From Gerris lacustris (Eukaryota > Arthropoda > Insecta > Hemiptera > Gerridae): a stretch of DNA of 64,000 bases. A program made the translations under genes and the position numbers. Shown piece after piece: positions 45,701 through 57,076 of this stretch. The notes under the pieces were generated by a model. The model worked only from the letters and a program-made list of their open reading frames with translations, did not search any database and was not told the DNA's origin. The stretch covers positions 38,413,115-38,477,114 of the forward strand of contig OX578278.1 of assembly GCA_951217055.1 (NCBI GenBank), written 5' to 3'. Positions within the stretch are counted from its first letter, which is position 1, and the number at the start of each line of letters is the position of its first letter.

Positions 45701-48700
45701 GTTAATACCATTGACAATAAACAAGTCATATTTACTTTTTGTCATATTTGATAAAAAAAAAATTAGGAAACTGAATCACTTTTAGTAATTAGAACTTAAT
45801 AATACCAATATATGAATAATGTTTATTACTTCAAACTTCTTTAACTTCTCTTCCTCGGTGAAGAGAAGTTAAAGAATTATTTGTGGTTTAACACTTAATA
45901 ACTTTTTTTAACTAGTAAATATGTTAATAATTTATGTGAAGGATAAGCTGGATTATGTTATTCTAGGTTTCCTATTGTGTACTTTTTTGTATTACAATTT
46001 TAGCTTGGTTACTTAAGAGATGTCATGGCTCTCATTAAAAAAAAAAATAAGAAGAAAACCAGTTATTTGTTTATCTGCACTATTTTCAATAAAGAATATT
46101 TTTATTACAAATACAATTTAATGGGCCAAGTCAACAAAAAAAATATATAACTTGAAAGTAAATTTTACCCCAACCTTGAGGACTAATAATTTGTTTAAAA
46201 ATGTACAATTTGATAAAAACTATCATTGGTTAACATCAGTTCCAGTGAAAATTTGGTTATCTATATGAAAATATTGATATTTGCTTAAAGTGAATTTGAA
46301 AGTGTAAGGCTCTTGTTTAAAAGGCCATCAAAAGATGGCTGTGGTGGCCATCAAAAGAGTAGCAAAGCAAAGTGAATAAATGGTTTTAAATTTAAGATTG
46401 GTTACCAAATGCAGAGCAGAACAGTGTCCCAACACGCCTCTAAGGTCAGCCAACCAAACAGACATAGTCTGCTAAATTTTACCAAAATTTTACTACCAGC
46501 AACCACTAGGATGGAGATCAAGCCTGAAAGCTGACTTAACTCAGCTTTTGGTTCCCGCTTCCTTCCTACACTTGTAATGGCCGACCTGTCTTAATGTAAT
46601 AGGTGATTCAGAGGTCTAAATTTGTGATTAGATGGGTTTAGAGACACTTTCTTTCTCCACAGGCTATGAAGATAACCATTTTTGTTAGAAAATATGATAG
46701 ATAAGAGAACTAAATTTAAAAAAAAAAAAAAAAATCGTAAAGCAGTGGATCTAACAGAATTCCTTAATTCAGGTAAATATTCATTGGTTTGCAAGCACTG
46801 TTTTAAGTTTCATTGATTCCATGAAGTATTAATAGATACATATAGATGTGTACGTCTATAATGAATTTCATAAAGTTGTAATGGATTACACACACACTGG
46901 AATATAATCCGTTCCATAAAGCTGTTCGAAAACCAAGTTGTTCATAAACCGAAATAATTATGCCCATAAGAATCAATGTATGTAAAAAAAAAAGTAAATG
47001 AGATGTAGAATCTAATGTAAAACGAATTAAATTTGCTTTGAATCTGTTTAAGACCCCAAGAAATTGGCCCTTTATTATGTTAATTTTATTGAAAATACTA
47101 CAAGCGCATGACTGCTTGCTTGTTTGTAAAACCAAATTCTGTTCAAAAACTGAATCATTTTTTCATAAGGATTTTTTCTTTTTAAACTGAGTTGTTTGTA
47201 AACAGAGTCCAGGTTCCACTGTAGATGTATTATCCTATAATGGAATTCATAAAATTTTAATGTAATCCATATTATTGTAATGGATTGCACATACAGTAGA
47301 ACGAATATCCAAACATCAGTTATCTGAACTGGTTTCATAGAAAAAAATCAATAACCACCGCTTTATTAATTCTTAATTAGAGCGTTGTTAGCAATATAAT
47401 TACATTTTTTACATGCACTATAGATACATAAACAAAAATGCTTTTTGTACAAACTTCATTGATTTATATTACAACTTTCCTTTTCTCTCTGAATTTTTAT
47501 TATCTGAACCACCCTAAACAACAGGGGGTTATAGTTCGGATAATCAATACTCTACTGTAGATGTTTTAGCTTATAATGGAATTCATAAAGTTGTAATGGA
47601 TACATACAGTATTAGCATATCTAATGGACTCTGTATAATTGTAATAGATACATATAGTTGTATAAGTGACAACAGGCTGTTCCGTTTCAGATCATAATTA
47701 TTATTTTATAGATTAAATGTAACTTAGTTACCTTTAGCTATATCATCGACTTCTTGCTGTGATGAGACTGAATCTGGATCTGTACTCGGCTTCCACACCT
47801 TTAACAGAACAAATTCACTGTCAAAAAAATAAACAGAATAAATTACATTGATTTTAATAAAAAAAAAGTTTAAAGTTTTATTTAAGGAGTTTGTTTCATG
47901 TGAATAGTATTTATATCCTTAAGCCGGGTTTACTCAGGTAGAGTAAACAGGAGAGTAGAGTAGCAAGTAGGTAGAGTAACTCTACCCGTAGAAACCCGAA
48001 AAAACGCTCCATAGAGTGGCGAGTAGAGTAGCTAGTAGGTAGAGTATAGTACTATAATACCACATGCAGTAAAGAGGACTCTACTCTACTTCCCCCACCA
48101 CAACTCCCACTCTACTAGCTTCGCCACTCTACCCGTATAAACGTTTTCAATAGCAAGAAGCAAGTAGAGTTTAGTTTCAGTTTATACATTGTTGTACAAT
48201 CATTTCTGCTTTTTTACTATACTTATAGTTTAGTATACTTGTAGTTAGTCTAGTTCATGTGTAAACACTCCAAAATCAAAATTGGTAGAGTAGGAAGTAA
48301 AGTACACTCTACTCGCTACTCTACTCTACCCGGGTAAACCCGGCTTTACTGTTACTACATCCTTCTAAATTAAATAATATCCCTAACTGCACCATTGCCT
48401 CTATAAAACTCTAACCACAGAATTATTTATAAGCTTTAATAATAACTAATTAAGTTCACAAAAATCTTAGTTCGTTTCTTTCTTGTTCCCACATAATTTT
48501 TTTTCTGCTTAATGTAGAACAACAAGACAGCTACCAACCTTTCAAGGAAGTAATTTTACGCTGGAATTAGATTAGAAAACAATTCTAAATTAAGAACTAA
48601 AGGCCATTTTGAAAAATCACCCTAGCGAATATATAATTCATTTTAACATTTAATTCCTTTTAGCAGAAAAAAAGAGTAAAGAAAATACATATGTATTTAT

Positions 48701-48893
48701 TATAAAATACAATAAGATATTAAGTAACAAGTAATATCATATATTTTAAGAGACACACAATACTCAGAGTTGTGGAAACCTGATGCAATATATTCTAGAG
48801 TTGCAAAAAAAAAATATTACAGATCAAACTACTACATTAAAAGAACAAAACTGTGCCACCATATTATTTATTTCTATTCACAACTGACTTTCT

Positions 48894-48990
<97 letters not shown>

Positions 48991-51900
48991 TATTATATTT
49001 TATATTATATATTATATTTATTTTATTTTATATATATTATTTTATATTATATTATTTTATATTATATTTATTTATATTATATTTTTTATATTTATATATT
49101 ATATTTAACAAAGACAAATACAGCTTTGTATAAATACACAATACTCATATTTAAACAAAGAGAGTTAGGAAATATTACTAGTTTAAAACTCTATATTTGT
49201 GGTCATATACTTATTTAGTTTCTACGAATCTATTACTGATGTTTTATTGGTACATAATCTAAAACTATGCTAGGCCTAGTAGCTTGTTTCTTCCACACAT
49301 ATAGGTTGGACAATCTGAGCTGTCCGATAAACTCTCTATTTAGATTAAACTTTAGCATAATTATTTATTTATTTTTGGTTTTAGTATGTTTAACAGCCTA
49401 GGTCAACACAGGACAGGGATTAACCGGCCACTTTACTCATCTACTCATGTCTCACCCTTCTGGGATTCGAACTCACAGCCAGGGTTTAGACCTTGGTTTC
49501 AGATTGTGCTAACCACTCGGCTACGCCAGCCCCTATTTATTATTATTGGAACAAAGTTCCTTATGGCACATTCAGGAGCCCGGGAGTGAATCCGAAAAAA
49601 ACGACCAAAATCACTGTCACAAAATAACCGTCACGCAAAATTCGTCACGAAGTCTACCGATGGCGATAACTTGTGTAAAAGTTTACCGACTTAGTTGAAA
49701 TTTGGTACACATGTTCATTTTACCAATGTCAGGGACAAGTTCGTTGGACAACGTTATCCGCCCAAGCGTACACTCGCAATGCTCACTTAAGCGTAAGCTT
49801 CGAATTAAAAATTGGAATTTTTGGACGGGAAAAATTCTAACTTCATCTATTTAATGATGACAAACAACTTTTTTAAATAATATTTTTTAGTAAAACGAAC
49901 ACCGACACTACTATGAAGTGATAAAGATCGCTAAATTTATTAAAGCGGACCAAACCGATTAAAATAAAGAAAACAACGTTTTTACTGATATCTTACGTTC
50001 TAACGTAAAGATTTAAATGAAACTTTGTATACATCACCTACAGTACAATTGAAACAAGCATGTAACATTTCAACCTGATACAAGCAGAAGTTTTTGTGAG
50101 TTAATGATTTATATTTTTTTTTTAAATATTTAATTGGAGTAATATGCCGACGGGGCCTGGGAGGACAGTTCTTTTTCGTTCTACAACCATCTGCTTTAAC
50201 TATAAATTTATCATTACCTTTTTTCTCAATATACAATACATTATTTATTGAAATACGCTCGCTTCAAAGATAATAAAAAGATTTTCATTTAATTTTGCCT
50301 TAACTCCGCTAGTACAAATAGTTAGTTACTTTTAATTTTGTCTCTTTTCTAACTCCGCCATGTATACGTAGTTATTACAGCGATTTTATAATTTATATTT
50401 AATGAAAAGCGTAAGGAACTTCGTTCCTACCGGGTGTCCCACGACACCACACGTATTTTTTTATTATTATTTTAGTAGATCCTAAAAGCTTGGAATTTAT
50501 GATCAGTTTTTCTTAATTTTAGTTAAGACCACCATAAACGATTAGTTTATTGAGTTTACTCACTTAATGGCTGAATTAAAACATTTGCTAAAGTGGTTAG
50601 ACAGTATGATTTTCTTTTTTATTCCAATGATTTGAGAAAAAATAAAGTTTAGATATTTAGATTGCCATTGGTTTCAACTATAAGTTGATCAAAAGTAACG
50701 AAGGTAACAAAAGTATCCTCATTTAAAAACAGCTGTCCTTTCGGAAGTTACGAAGTTGAGCTACTTTTTATGTAAGCATCTGTTAACCCAACATTTTTTG
50801 CCTAGACAAGAGATGAACAAACATTAAGCAAATTATTTGAATAACCTGGTACCATGACATTATTTGTATTGCTTCCGAGCTTACCAAAAATGGCACAAAA
50901 TTCTGAAGAATGTTTTATACATATCCATTGAAAAATTCCTACACAAAAATAGGGTTTAGGCAGGAAACATTTTGTGTCTGTCTGTTGGTCAGTCAACATT
51001 TTTGGGAGCAAACATATCTTAAAAACTACTCTTCTGATTTTGATTATTTTTGGATGGTAGATCACAATTAGCCCACTGTTGATCCCATATTAATTTCAAT
51101 CAATGCCCATCATTCTTTTCTCTTCTTCAAGAACAAAAACATCATATTTTATCAACACCTATATCTTTAAAATTAATAATTTTTAAGAAATTTAAATAGT
51201 TTGTCAAAAGAACAGATCGTACCACATTAATTTCAACCTACAGTATTGTTTAATTGATCCATCCTTTTATTCATGTAAAGAAACAAAAAATTGTGAAAGA
51301 TTTATAAAAATAGTGGAGAAAAATTAAATTAATTAGACATTAATAGATTGTAAAAGTAAATACGCAGTAGGATGCGAGGAAGGTATGTGCCACACTAATT
51401 GGCAGACTATAGGCTATTTCTATTACATGAAGCAATGTCATTTTTGTACAATTAATTAACAATAATGTGTATTGCATTCACTTATTACTTCTTTACTTAA
51501 GAATGTTGTTAATAATTGGATGACATTGATAACTGATAAAATTAGTTTACTATTCTCTCACTGCTGTCACCAATATTCAAGCCACTTTATTATTCACAAT
51601 GCTCTATCTACCTATATTAAGCTTTTTATAGCCAAAGTATTAGCTAACTTGTCAGTTGGTCTAACTAGGCACAAAATCAAGTCCCACATACTCTCTACAA
51701 AGACCAGTGAGTGGTCAATGGGTTGAAACAAAATTCATCAACAAGATATTTAAGAAACTAAGTTATTACCTTGGTAGGTTGGTGTGTCGGAGTGAAGTCA
51801 ACTCCCTCTTGCCTAAGCTTGTAGTACAGTGAAGGTATAAGTCCAAGCTGGGGATCACCGTTGAATTCACCCTCTGCCCATTTCTTCAACGTAGACTTGG

Positions 51901-54195
51901 CTCGGTCAGTTAGTTTGGCTTGGTTCTGCCGCAGAATCAGTCTACGTAATTCAGTTTCAAACTCACGACTAGCTACTTCCAGTTGGAACACCTTACCACA
52001 GTTGCTCACGCATGCATCCAAGAGCTGTGAAAACAAAATTATTCCTATTATGTCTATCCTTATTGCTTTTATTTTTTTAATGAGCAGAGCAAAAATGCTC
52101 AAGACATCCTCTCTAGGAATTTAGACACTTAATGGTGGAGGATATGGAAAGTATTAAATATGTTGTTATTACAGTAGAACCTCGATAAGAAGTGTCTTAA
52201 GGGGATTAGGGAAACAGTCTTGTTATCGAGGTGCTCTTTTTGTTGAGGGTCGTGTTATCAAGGATATTTTGGCTATGTATCAGTCGTGTTATCGAGATTA
52301 ATGTTAATGTTTTTAAGTCTAGACTTGTTCAAGGTCGACCCATTCCTGTATAGAGTCGCATTATCAGGGTTGACTTCTTAAAACGACTTGTTATAGAGGT
52401 TCTGAGTTACATTGTGAATTGGAAAAAAATCCGTGTTATTGAGGTTGTTTGGATAATAATAGTCGCGTTATAGAGGTTAATTTAACATTAATGTGTTATG
52501 GCAATCTCAAGGGGAACTCATTTATTGACACCTTTATTATAAGTACAAATGTTCAAGTTTTAGTAAAGTGATGGTAAAAATATCACAATTTGTTTCACAT
52601 TTCATTTTATAATGCGATAATCGATGCTATAATAAAATAGTGGTAAATGTGTGATACCTAAAATAAAATAGGTGCCATAAATGGCATGCCAATTGGAATG
52701 ATATAAAGAAACTATAAAATAGCTAAGCTAGAATACTTGCCCTTGTTTTCTCAGTAAAAAAAAAAAATCAAAGGAGGAAAATAATCAAAAGTGATCCAGA
52801 AAATCGTATTTTTGGGGTCTGCTGACGGATACCTACGTTCTGCCGCCTGATTTGTGTTGCTATTCTTTTAATCTGTAGGAGCGGAAGAATTAGAGCACAA
52901 ATCACAGCATAAATAAAGACGTTTCAGACAGTAATTGATGGGTTATAAAGACGAAGTCGCTTACTCATTTTGTAAGAAGTGAAAATTGAGCTATTCTATC
53001 ATTGGCACCACATTGATGAAATACCATATTGATAGGAGAAAGTTTTGTTCGAATTGTCGGAACAATTTATCTTTTCAATAATTGGCTTAGTGGCGCTTCG
53101 GGAAATTTACCGTCTTCCCGGTGCCCCCATCCACCCCTGGTAACTAGTTGAGCAGAGATTAAACCTATTGCCGGTTGAACCGAAACTAAATAAGAAGTCT
53201 TCTACTGTAATATATATACAGCTCATCACAATTAACACATACCACCTTAAAGTGAAAAATGCTCCTGTATATAATGTAAATTTAGGTTTAACTGGTAAAG
53301 TAAAGATAAAACATTATAAAATACTCTTTTAGATAAAAAAAAAAAATAACAAGGAAAATAAGGAATATTTTGAAGAAATCAAGTTAGGACATTAAGTGGT
53401 GCAGTTCCCTAGCAGTTATTCCGATTTAAAACAAAATACAAATTATTTACAGCTAATAAGATATAAACTTATAATCTGGATTCGTTTTGAGGAGAATCTA
53501 GAAAGAGGATTTGGAAAAGAGGAGGAATGAGATGTGGGTTTGATTTCTAAACATCAGGAATCTCAAGCTTGTCAATATATACATTGTAGTTTCGAGTATT
53601 AGAGTGTGCTTTGAAACCTACAACAACCTTCATTCATAATATCAACTAATAGCTTTAACAAACCCAAGTATTAATTTGAAATGAGCAAGTGTTAATTGTG
53701 TTGAGCAGTATGTGCAGTGATTTCAAAAATGGGAAAAGAGATTCATCAATGCTAATAAACATGGCTTTTTCAATGTACTTCTTATTAAGACTTAAGATAG
53801 TACAAAAATAAATCTGTTGGCTCTGTCAATCCAAGCTGACTATATGACCTCTCTTGTAGGTGCTATGGTATTTGGAAACACAATAAAAACATACCACGTT
53901 TCGACATTTGTGACTGCACCCTTCAAGATGAGGTCACGGTCCCTAACAGAAGACCTATTTAAATTGAATTTGTTTTCCTGTTGAACACACCAATTGCGTA
54001 AGTCTAAAAATTTTGACACTAACATTTTGAAATTGTTGGGATGATGTTGACAACAAAATTTTGATAAGACCAATTTTCTAAACTTTTCTCATCACAACTC
54101 CAACAATATCTGAACACTTCTAACTGTTTATAACCCCACATAATTCTTCTGTATCTAAACTCCTATAATGATATCTAAACTCCTATAACAATATA

Positions 54196-54281
<86 letters not shown>

Positions 54282-55671
54282 TGTATTGCTTTCGAGCTTT
54301 ATTTTAAATAAACTTCATAAACCACATCTAACAACATACCTCTAAATTACTGTTAACTATCACTTAAATCTAATCACAACTAACCATCTCTAAACTATTT
54401 AAACTATCTCAAAACTCCTCTAACCTCCCATCTCAAACCCCCTCAAACTATAACAAAATGTCCTTTAACTCCCTAAAAACTCCTCTAACAACCTTTAAAT
54501 TATAACACCTTAAAACCGAGAATAACCAATTTTTAGTAAGCAATATCAGAATAACAATTTCTTAATAAAGATTGATTTAAATCATGGTTATAATCAAACC
54601 GCCTATGATAATTGCCTAATTAGAGTAGGTAATTAATATTCTACTATCAGAAAAGATTAAACTGGTTTCATATCTATTTTTATTTGACAATAAAATGTAT
54701 CGAGTTTATTCCTCCCCAATATTATATAGAGCAAAACAAATGAGTTATTTCTCTTTTAAAAGTAAAAAGTAGACAAGATATTCACAGAGAAAAGGGGATC
54801 ATAGTGTACATTACATAATCATAGAGCTGTCATGTAAAAACTAGTGGAGCTTAGACTATTCCAGCCCTTACCCACCTAATTTAATTAAAGTTTCATATCT
54901 CAGACTTCAAATAGTCAACTACACAATGACTAAAACATCGCAAATTTACTTTACATACAAAAAACAAACAAATGAAAAATTAATATAACGTTGAGATTGA
55001 AAATAAGGAAAAAACGAATCAGTAGAATAAATGTGCAACCCTGAAAGATAACAGGGAATTTAAAATGATTCATTGGATAAGAATAAATATTATAAAAAAA
55101 ACTTGGGGGTATTCGACTAACCGTATCTAGGTACATGGATCTGTTATTTATCCTATCTAATTCATTCGTATTGATGTGATTATTACGAATGTTTACGAAA
55201 TATTAAGGTGCTTACTGTAATAGCCTGGAGAACTATGTGTGGGTCCTGGTTTTGCAGACGTTTCGATATGGATCTTAAACAGTCCTTGGCGTTTTGTGAT
55301 GAACTGCCAACTTTGTCACATATCTCCATTATCTGGCCCCATTCTTCCGAAGTATTGTTCTCGTTCGTAGCTTTTTCTAAATAAACAACAAAGGAAAGAA
55401 AGATATCGTCAAATGACAAATAGGAAAAAAATATAACAAAAGGACAAAGTCTGATATGTCACTGACCGTAATTTGCGAAACCTACTAGCCTCTAACTTAT
55501 AAAGCGTTAATGATTGAATAAAATTATAAAACTGTTGTTAAAACATTCAAATGCTATTAGCGTTTGATAAGGCGTCGAAGATCCTTGAAATGTCAAAAGA
55601 AACAACTAGGAAACAATAATAAACTTACCGACATCTGCATCGAATGGCGACGAAGTGGAAAACAGGCCCAT
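36563..55671 (-). CDS. Stam: STAM, signal transducing adapter molecule (ESCRT-0 subunit)
   Basis: STAM pairs with Hrs to form ESCRT-0, which gathers ubiquitinated receptors on early endosomes for multivesicular body sorting. Ten exons (55671-55629, 55376-55216, 52024-51770, 47798-47732, 45676-45470, 43184-43068, 41735-41639, 39082-39009, 38434-38174, 36735-36563) join in frame to 484 residues. In order: the VHS domain at ~5-150 ([32 protein letters not shown]); a UIM at ~169-183 ([16 protein letters not shown]); the SH3 domain at ~221-278 ([31 protein letters not shown]); the Hrs-binding GAT/coiled-coil part at ~284-385 ([36 protein letters not shown]); and a Pro/His-rich tail. Domain order and length match fly and vertebrate STAM. 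All key UIM residues (acidic patch, Ala, Ser) and the SH3 WW and P residues are present. The start is the first ATG, matching MGLF in orthologues. Confidence 0.97.
36915..37225. repeat. Possible decayed pogo-like element in STAM intron 9
   Basis: The right side read in reverse complement is ATAGTTGAACCTCGATAATT…CGGACC, a pogo-type terminus. ATTCGGACTAATTGGGACC and GTCCGAATTACTG on the left pair with it in part. The left terminus is not well defined. Confidence 0.4.
37640..37975. repeat. GTTTCCATG-rich MITE-like block in STAM intron 9
   Basis: Repeated GTTTCCATG and TTTTGAAA/TTTCAAAA variants on both strands (CAAAACCGTTTTGAAAAC, CAAAACGTTTTGAAATC). Similar in style to 12631-12826, but with no clean ends. 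Confidence 0.4.
38174..38434 (-). CDS. Stam: STAM exon 9 (GAT coiled-coil end and His/Pro-rich linker)
   Basis: Codes (D)[33 protein letters not shown], then a tail of [13 protein letters not shown] and [12 protein letters not shown] type. Donor GTCAGT is unusual at +3 but fits phase 1 into exon 10. Confidence 0.94.
39009..39082 (-). CDS. Stam: STAM exon 8
   Basis: Acceptor GTCATCAG, donor GTAAGT. Codes (R)[24 protein letters not shown], matching the LLQMLQSTDPSDD segment of vertebrate STAM. Confidence 0.92.
40128..40160. repeat. (CAAA)n simple repeat
   Basis: Runs of CAAACAAACAAATAAACAAA in STAM intron 7, preceded by GATTGCCAGATTTGCACCGG. Possibly the tail of a retroposon. Confidence 0.7.
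41639..41735 (-). CDS. Stam: STAM exon 7
   Basis: Acceptor TTTACAG, donor GTAATT. Codes (K)[18 protein letters not shown] through EINEAKID, matching TEKKTVQFSDDVQVE of vertebrate STAM just after the SH3 domain. Confidence 0.93.
41970..41997. repeat. (GAT)n microsatellite
   Basis: Nine uninterrupted GAT units in STAM intron 6. Confidence 0.9.
42301..42869 (+). mobile_element. Decayed DNA transposon with AGGGTGAGGC ends in STAM intron 6
   Basis: The left end CAGGGTGAGGCAGAAAGGAC pairs with GCCTCACCCTTG at the right. In between, [14 protein letters not shown] followed by broken codons resembles the L-P-D-R-F-W segment preceding the catalytic Asp of Tc1/mariner-IS630-type transposases. Stops interrupt it. 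No target duplication is evident. Confidence 0.4.
43068..43184 (-). CDS. Stam: STAM exon 6 (second half of SH3)
   Basis: Acceptor TTGTTTAG, donor GTAAGT. Codes (I)[19 protein letters not shown] then [21 protein letters not shown]3 WW, G and ALYDY-partner residues are all present. Confidence 0.96.
44367..44919. mobile_element. TA-flanked MITE (553 bp) in STAM intron 5
   Basis: Ends GAGGTCGACCAAGAAGTCAT and its exact reverse complement, both bordered by TA (44365-44366, 44920-44921), as in Tc1/mariner-type insertions. The interior has no ORF of note. Confidence 0.8.
45470..45676 (-). CDS. Stam: STAM exon 5 (end of UIM, linker, first half of SH3)
   Basis: Acceptor GTTTTAG, donor GTAAGA. Codes (A)[18 protein letters not shown], a Ser-rich linker, then [24 protein letters not shown], the ALYDFEA signature of SH3 domains. 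Confidence 0.96.
45837..45876. repeat. Perfect 17-bp hairpin in STAM intron 4
   Basis: TTCTTTAACTTCTCTTC, a 6-base loop CTCGGT, then GAAGAGAAGTTAAAGAA, about 160 bases upstream of exon 5. Confidence 0.85.
47294..47557. mobile_element. pogo/Tigger-like MITE (264 bp) in STAM intron 4
   Basis: Left CAGTAGAACGAATATCC and right GGATAATCAATACTCTACTG, flanked by TA (47292-47293, 47558-47559). One base shorter than the related copy at 15216-15480. Inner GTTATCTGAAC segments also recur. Confidence 0.72.
47732..47798 (-). CDS. Stam: STAM exon 4 (start of UIM)
   Basis: Acceptor TGTTAAAG, donor GTAACT. Codes [22 protein letters not shown]; the acidic EVDD begins the ubiquitin-interacting motif that finishes in exon 5. 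Confidence 0.93.
47922..48345. mobile_element. PIF/Harbinger-like MITE (424 bp), TTA target duplication, in STAM intron 3
   Basis: Ends AGCCGGGTTTAC and GTAAACCCGGCT are perfect inverted copies. TTA flanks both sides (47919-47921, 48346-48348). The subterminal parts are packed with direct and inverted GTAGAGTAG/CTACTCTAC units, a typical multi-site arrangement for transposase binding. Confidence 0.85.
48901..49105. repeat. Poly-A, (TA)n and TTATAT-rich satellite
   Basis: 36 A residues (48901-48936) followed by (TA)n to ~48988 and then TATTATATTTTATA-type sequence. The long plus-strand reading frame across this block is low-complexity and not a gene. Confidence 0.9.
49455..49533 (-). repeat. 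tRNA-derived SINE head in STAM intron 3
   Basis: Minus strand GGGGCTGGCGTAGCCGAGTG then GAGTTCGAATCCC: A and B boxes at SINE spacing. The body continues toward 49386 with GGTTAATCCCTGTCCTGTG. Similar in design to 32066-32147. Confidence 0.65.
49580..51360. other. STAM intron 3, repeat-derived stretch
   Basis: Contains phrases typical of insect dispersed repeats (AACTTGTGTAAAAGTTTACC; GAACTTCGTTCCTACCGGGT with a GGTGTC/GACACC hairpin near 50434-50449). No element ends could be defined and no gene was recognised. Confidence 0.4.
51372..51410 (+). repeat. Dispersed motif, copy 2 (TGTGCCACACTAATT)
   Basis: GAGGAAGGTATGTGCCACAC then TAATTGGCAGACTAT, nearly identical to 14090-14125. Confidence 0.6.
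51770..52024 (-). CDS. Stam: STAM exon 3 (second half of VHS)
   Basis: Acceptor TTTTCACAG, donor GTAATA; 85 codons in phase 0. [49 protein letters not shown] match the VHS domain of fly STAM almost residue by residue. Confidence 0.97.
52172..53207. mobile_element. pogo/Tc1-like element (1036 bp) in STAM intron 2
   Basis: The left end CAGTAGAACCTCGATAAGAA and the right end (CTTCTTA…TTCTACTG) are inverted copies at the outermost ~10 bases. TA flanks both sides (52170-52171, 53208-53209). The left part has repeated GTTATCGAGG/GTTATAGAGG units. No transposase ORF remains. Confidence 0.6.
54204..54278. repeat. (AT)n microsatellite
   Basis: About 37 AT units in STAM intron 2. Confidence 0.95.
55216..55376 (-). 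CDS. Stam: STAM exon 2 (first half of VHS)
   Basis: Acceptor TTTATTTAG, donor GTAAGC. Codes (E)[19 protein letters not shown] and [17 protein letters not shown], then [10 protein letters not shown]. Confidence 0.97.
55629..55671 (-). CDS. Stam: STAM exon 1 (start)
   Basis: ATG at 55671-55669, [14 protein letters not shown], donor GTAAGTTT. The [16 protein letters not shown] start is conserved from flies to humans, which fixes the initiation codon. Confidence 0.95.
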
Positions 55672-56820
55672 TTCTCCAAGAGACGAAATATTCGACGGAC
55701 CCTCAAAATATATTGAAATTAAAATATCCCTCCTTCCGAATCATTACTTAATTGTGCCGATTTTGTTATAACGGGGAAACGGACGAAATTTGTCCACTTA
55801 GTAGTGCCATCTAAATAATGAAAAAACTTATAATAAAAAAAATTAATCGATGTCGCGGAAATAAAAAAGATTGCTGGATGACTTATCAGGAACAATCCAC
55901 TACACCCAACTGTTTACATCTCAGCGAACTATCTTCAAACCTGATTACAGGTTAGCCACTACAACTCTTCCAAGCATCTTCATAATTTAAACCTTTATCA
56001 AACACGTTTAATCCACTTTTAAAACCAAATGATCATATTCTAACCAGAAATGCTATAATTTGAACTACATTTTACAAGTAACAAAAGAAAAGAAAAAGAT
56101 ACAAAACAAAATATAATAAATTAGTGACGAAAGACAGATAGCTAGTTGTGTAAACCATGAGGTAATTTGCATGCTCCTGCTATCTGTTGTTCAATGATAA
56201 AACTATATTCATCACTTTTAGTTTCTAATTTACTCAACAGATCGCATCACATGTTTAATTAATAATATAATAAATAATATGTATGTAAATCAAATGAGTC
56301 AAAAAGATGAGTCATTGAATAAGGATTGACTGAAAAATTACATAATATTTTTATAACTTCACCGCATTTAAAAGAAAAATAATCAATATTTTTCATTATT
56401 CAAATAATAATAATTGGAATTACACCATTTATACACTGCTGCGTGATAAACTCACATTCACAAATATTAGATAGGTACAGCCTTAATCGAAACTTTTTAA
56501 AAGGAATACCATGCGAATTATCTCATAACAAAAATTTGAAATCCTTTAATTTTTTTAACTTTGAACTTAAAAGCTCACGCTAAGTAGGGTAAAATAATTC
56601 GGGAACATTTTGGTACCACCCTCGTCACAATAGGTGATAGGTGCATAGTGCATTAAAGAATTATGTAACCTATTAACCGACTACCGACTTACATACTTGC
56701 ATTGAAGTTATTTTAATAAGGATGACATCGAGTCCATCTTTTGTTCCTATAATTTATAGTCAATGAAACCCTGGACGATTGAAAGTTAATTACAAATGAC
56801 TCTCATCATGAGAAACTCAT
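55672..56820. other. STAM 5' flank and intergenic DNA
   Basis: Contains the presumed STAM promoter on the minus strand. No TATA box stands out in the first 150 bp. Rest is AT-rich with nothing gene-like. Confidence 0.45.
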
Positions 56821-56825
56821 CTCTT

Positions 56826-56862
56826 GAGAATGATCCCTGAAATGGGTTCGAAACGTCGGGAT
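56826..56862 (+). repeat. Hairpin with GAAACGTC core (hammerhead-like), copy 3
   Basis: TTGAGAATGATCCCTGAAAT then GGGTTCGAAACGTCGGG; ATCCC pairs with GGGTT. Same layout as 21620-21665 and, more weakly, 6327-6365. Confidence 0.35.
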
Positions 56863-57076
56863 TTACAGATCGTGGAAACCGATGGAGTACAATATAGAAT
56901 CTATCAATATTAACTGGATATCACGCATGCGTCAAAAATATTCTGTTGTTAAATTATTGTGCCATAATTGACACACATTGCTTCATTTTTAGCAACACTC
57001 ATATGATGAAATTTTTCTCATTATATACTTTATTTGTTACTCATATAAACCATTCGTCCAGTGATGGGACGCGAGA

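Noticed and set aside
48770..49108. 112-codon plus-strand ORF
   Set aside because: Mostly Lys and Tyr-Ile repeats produced by poly-A and (TA)n simple sequence.
50434..50449. Helitron 3' hairpin
   Set aside because: GGTGTC/GACACC forms a hairpin, but no CTRRT end or TC start was found.
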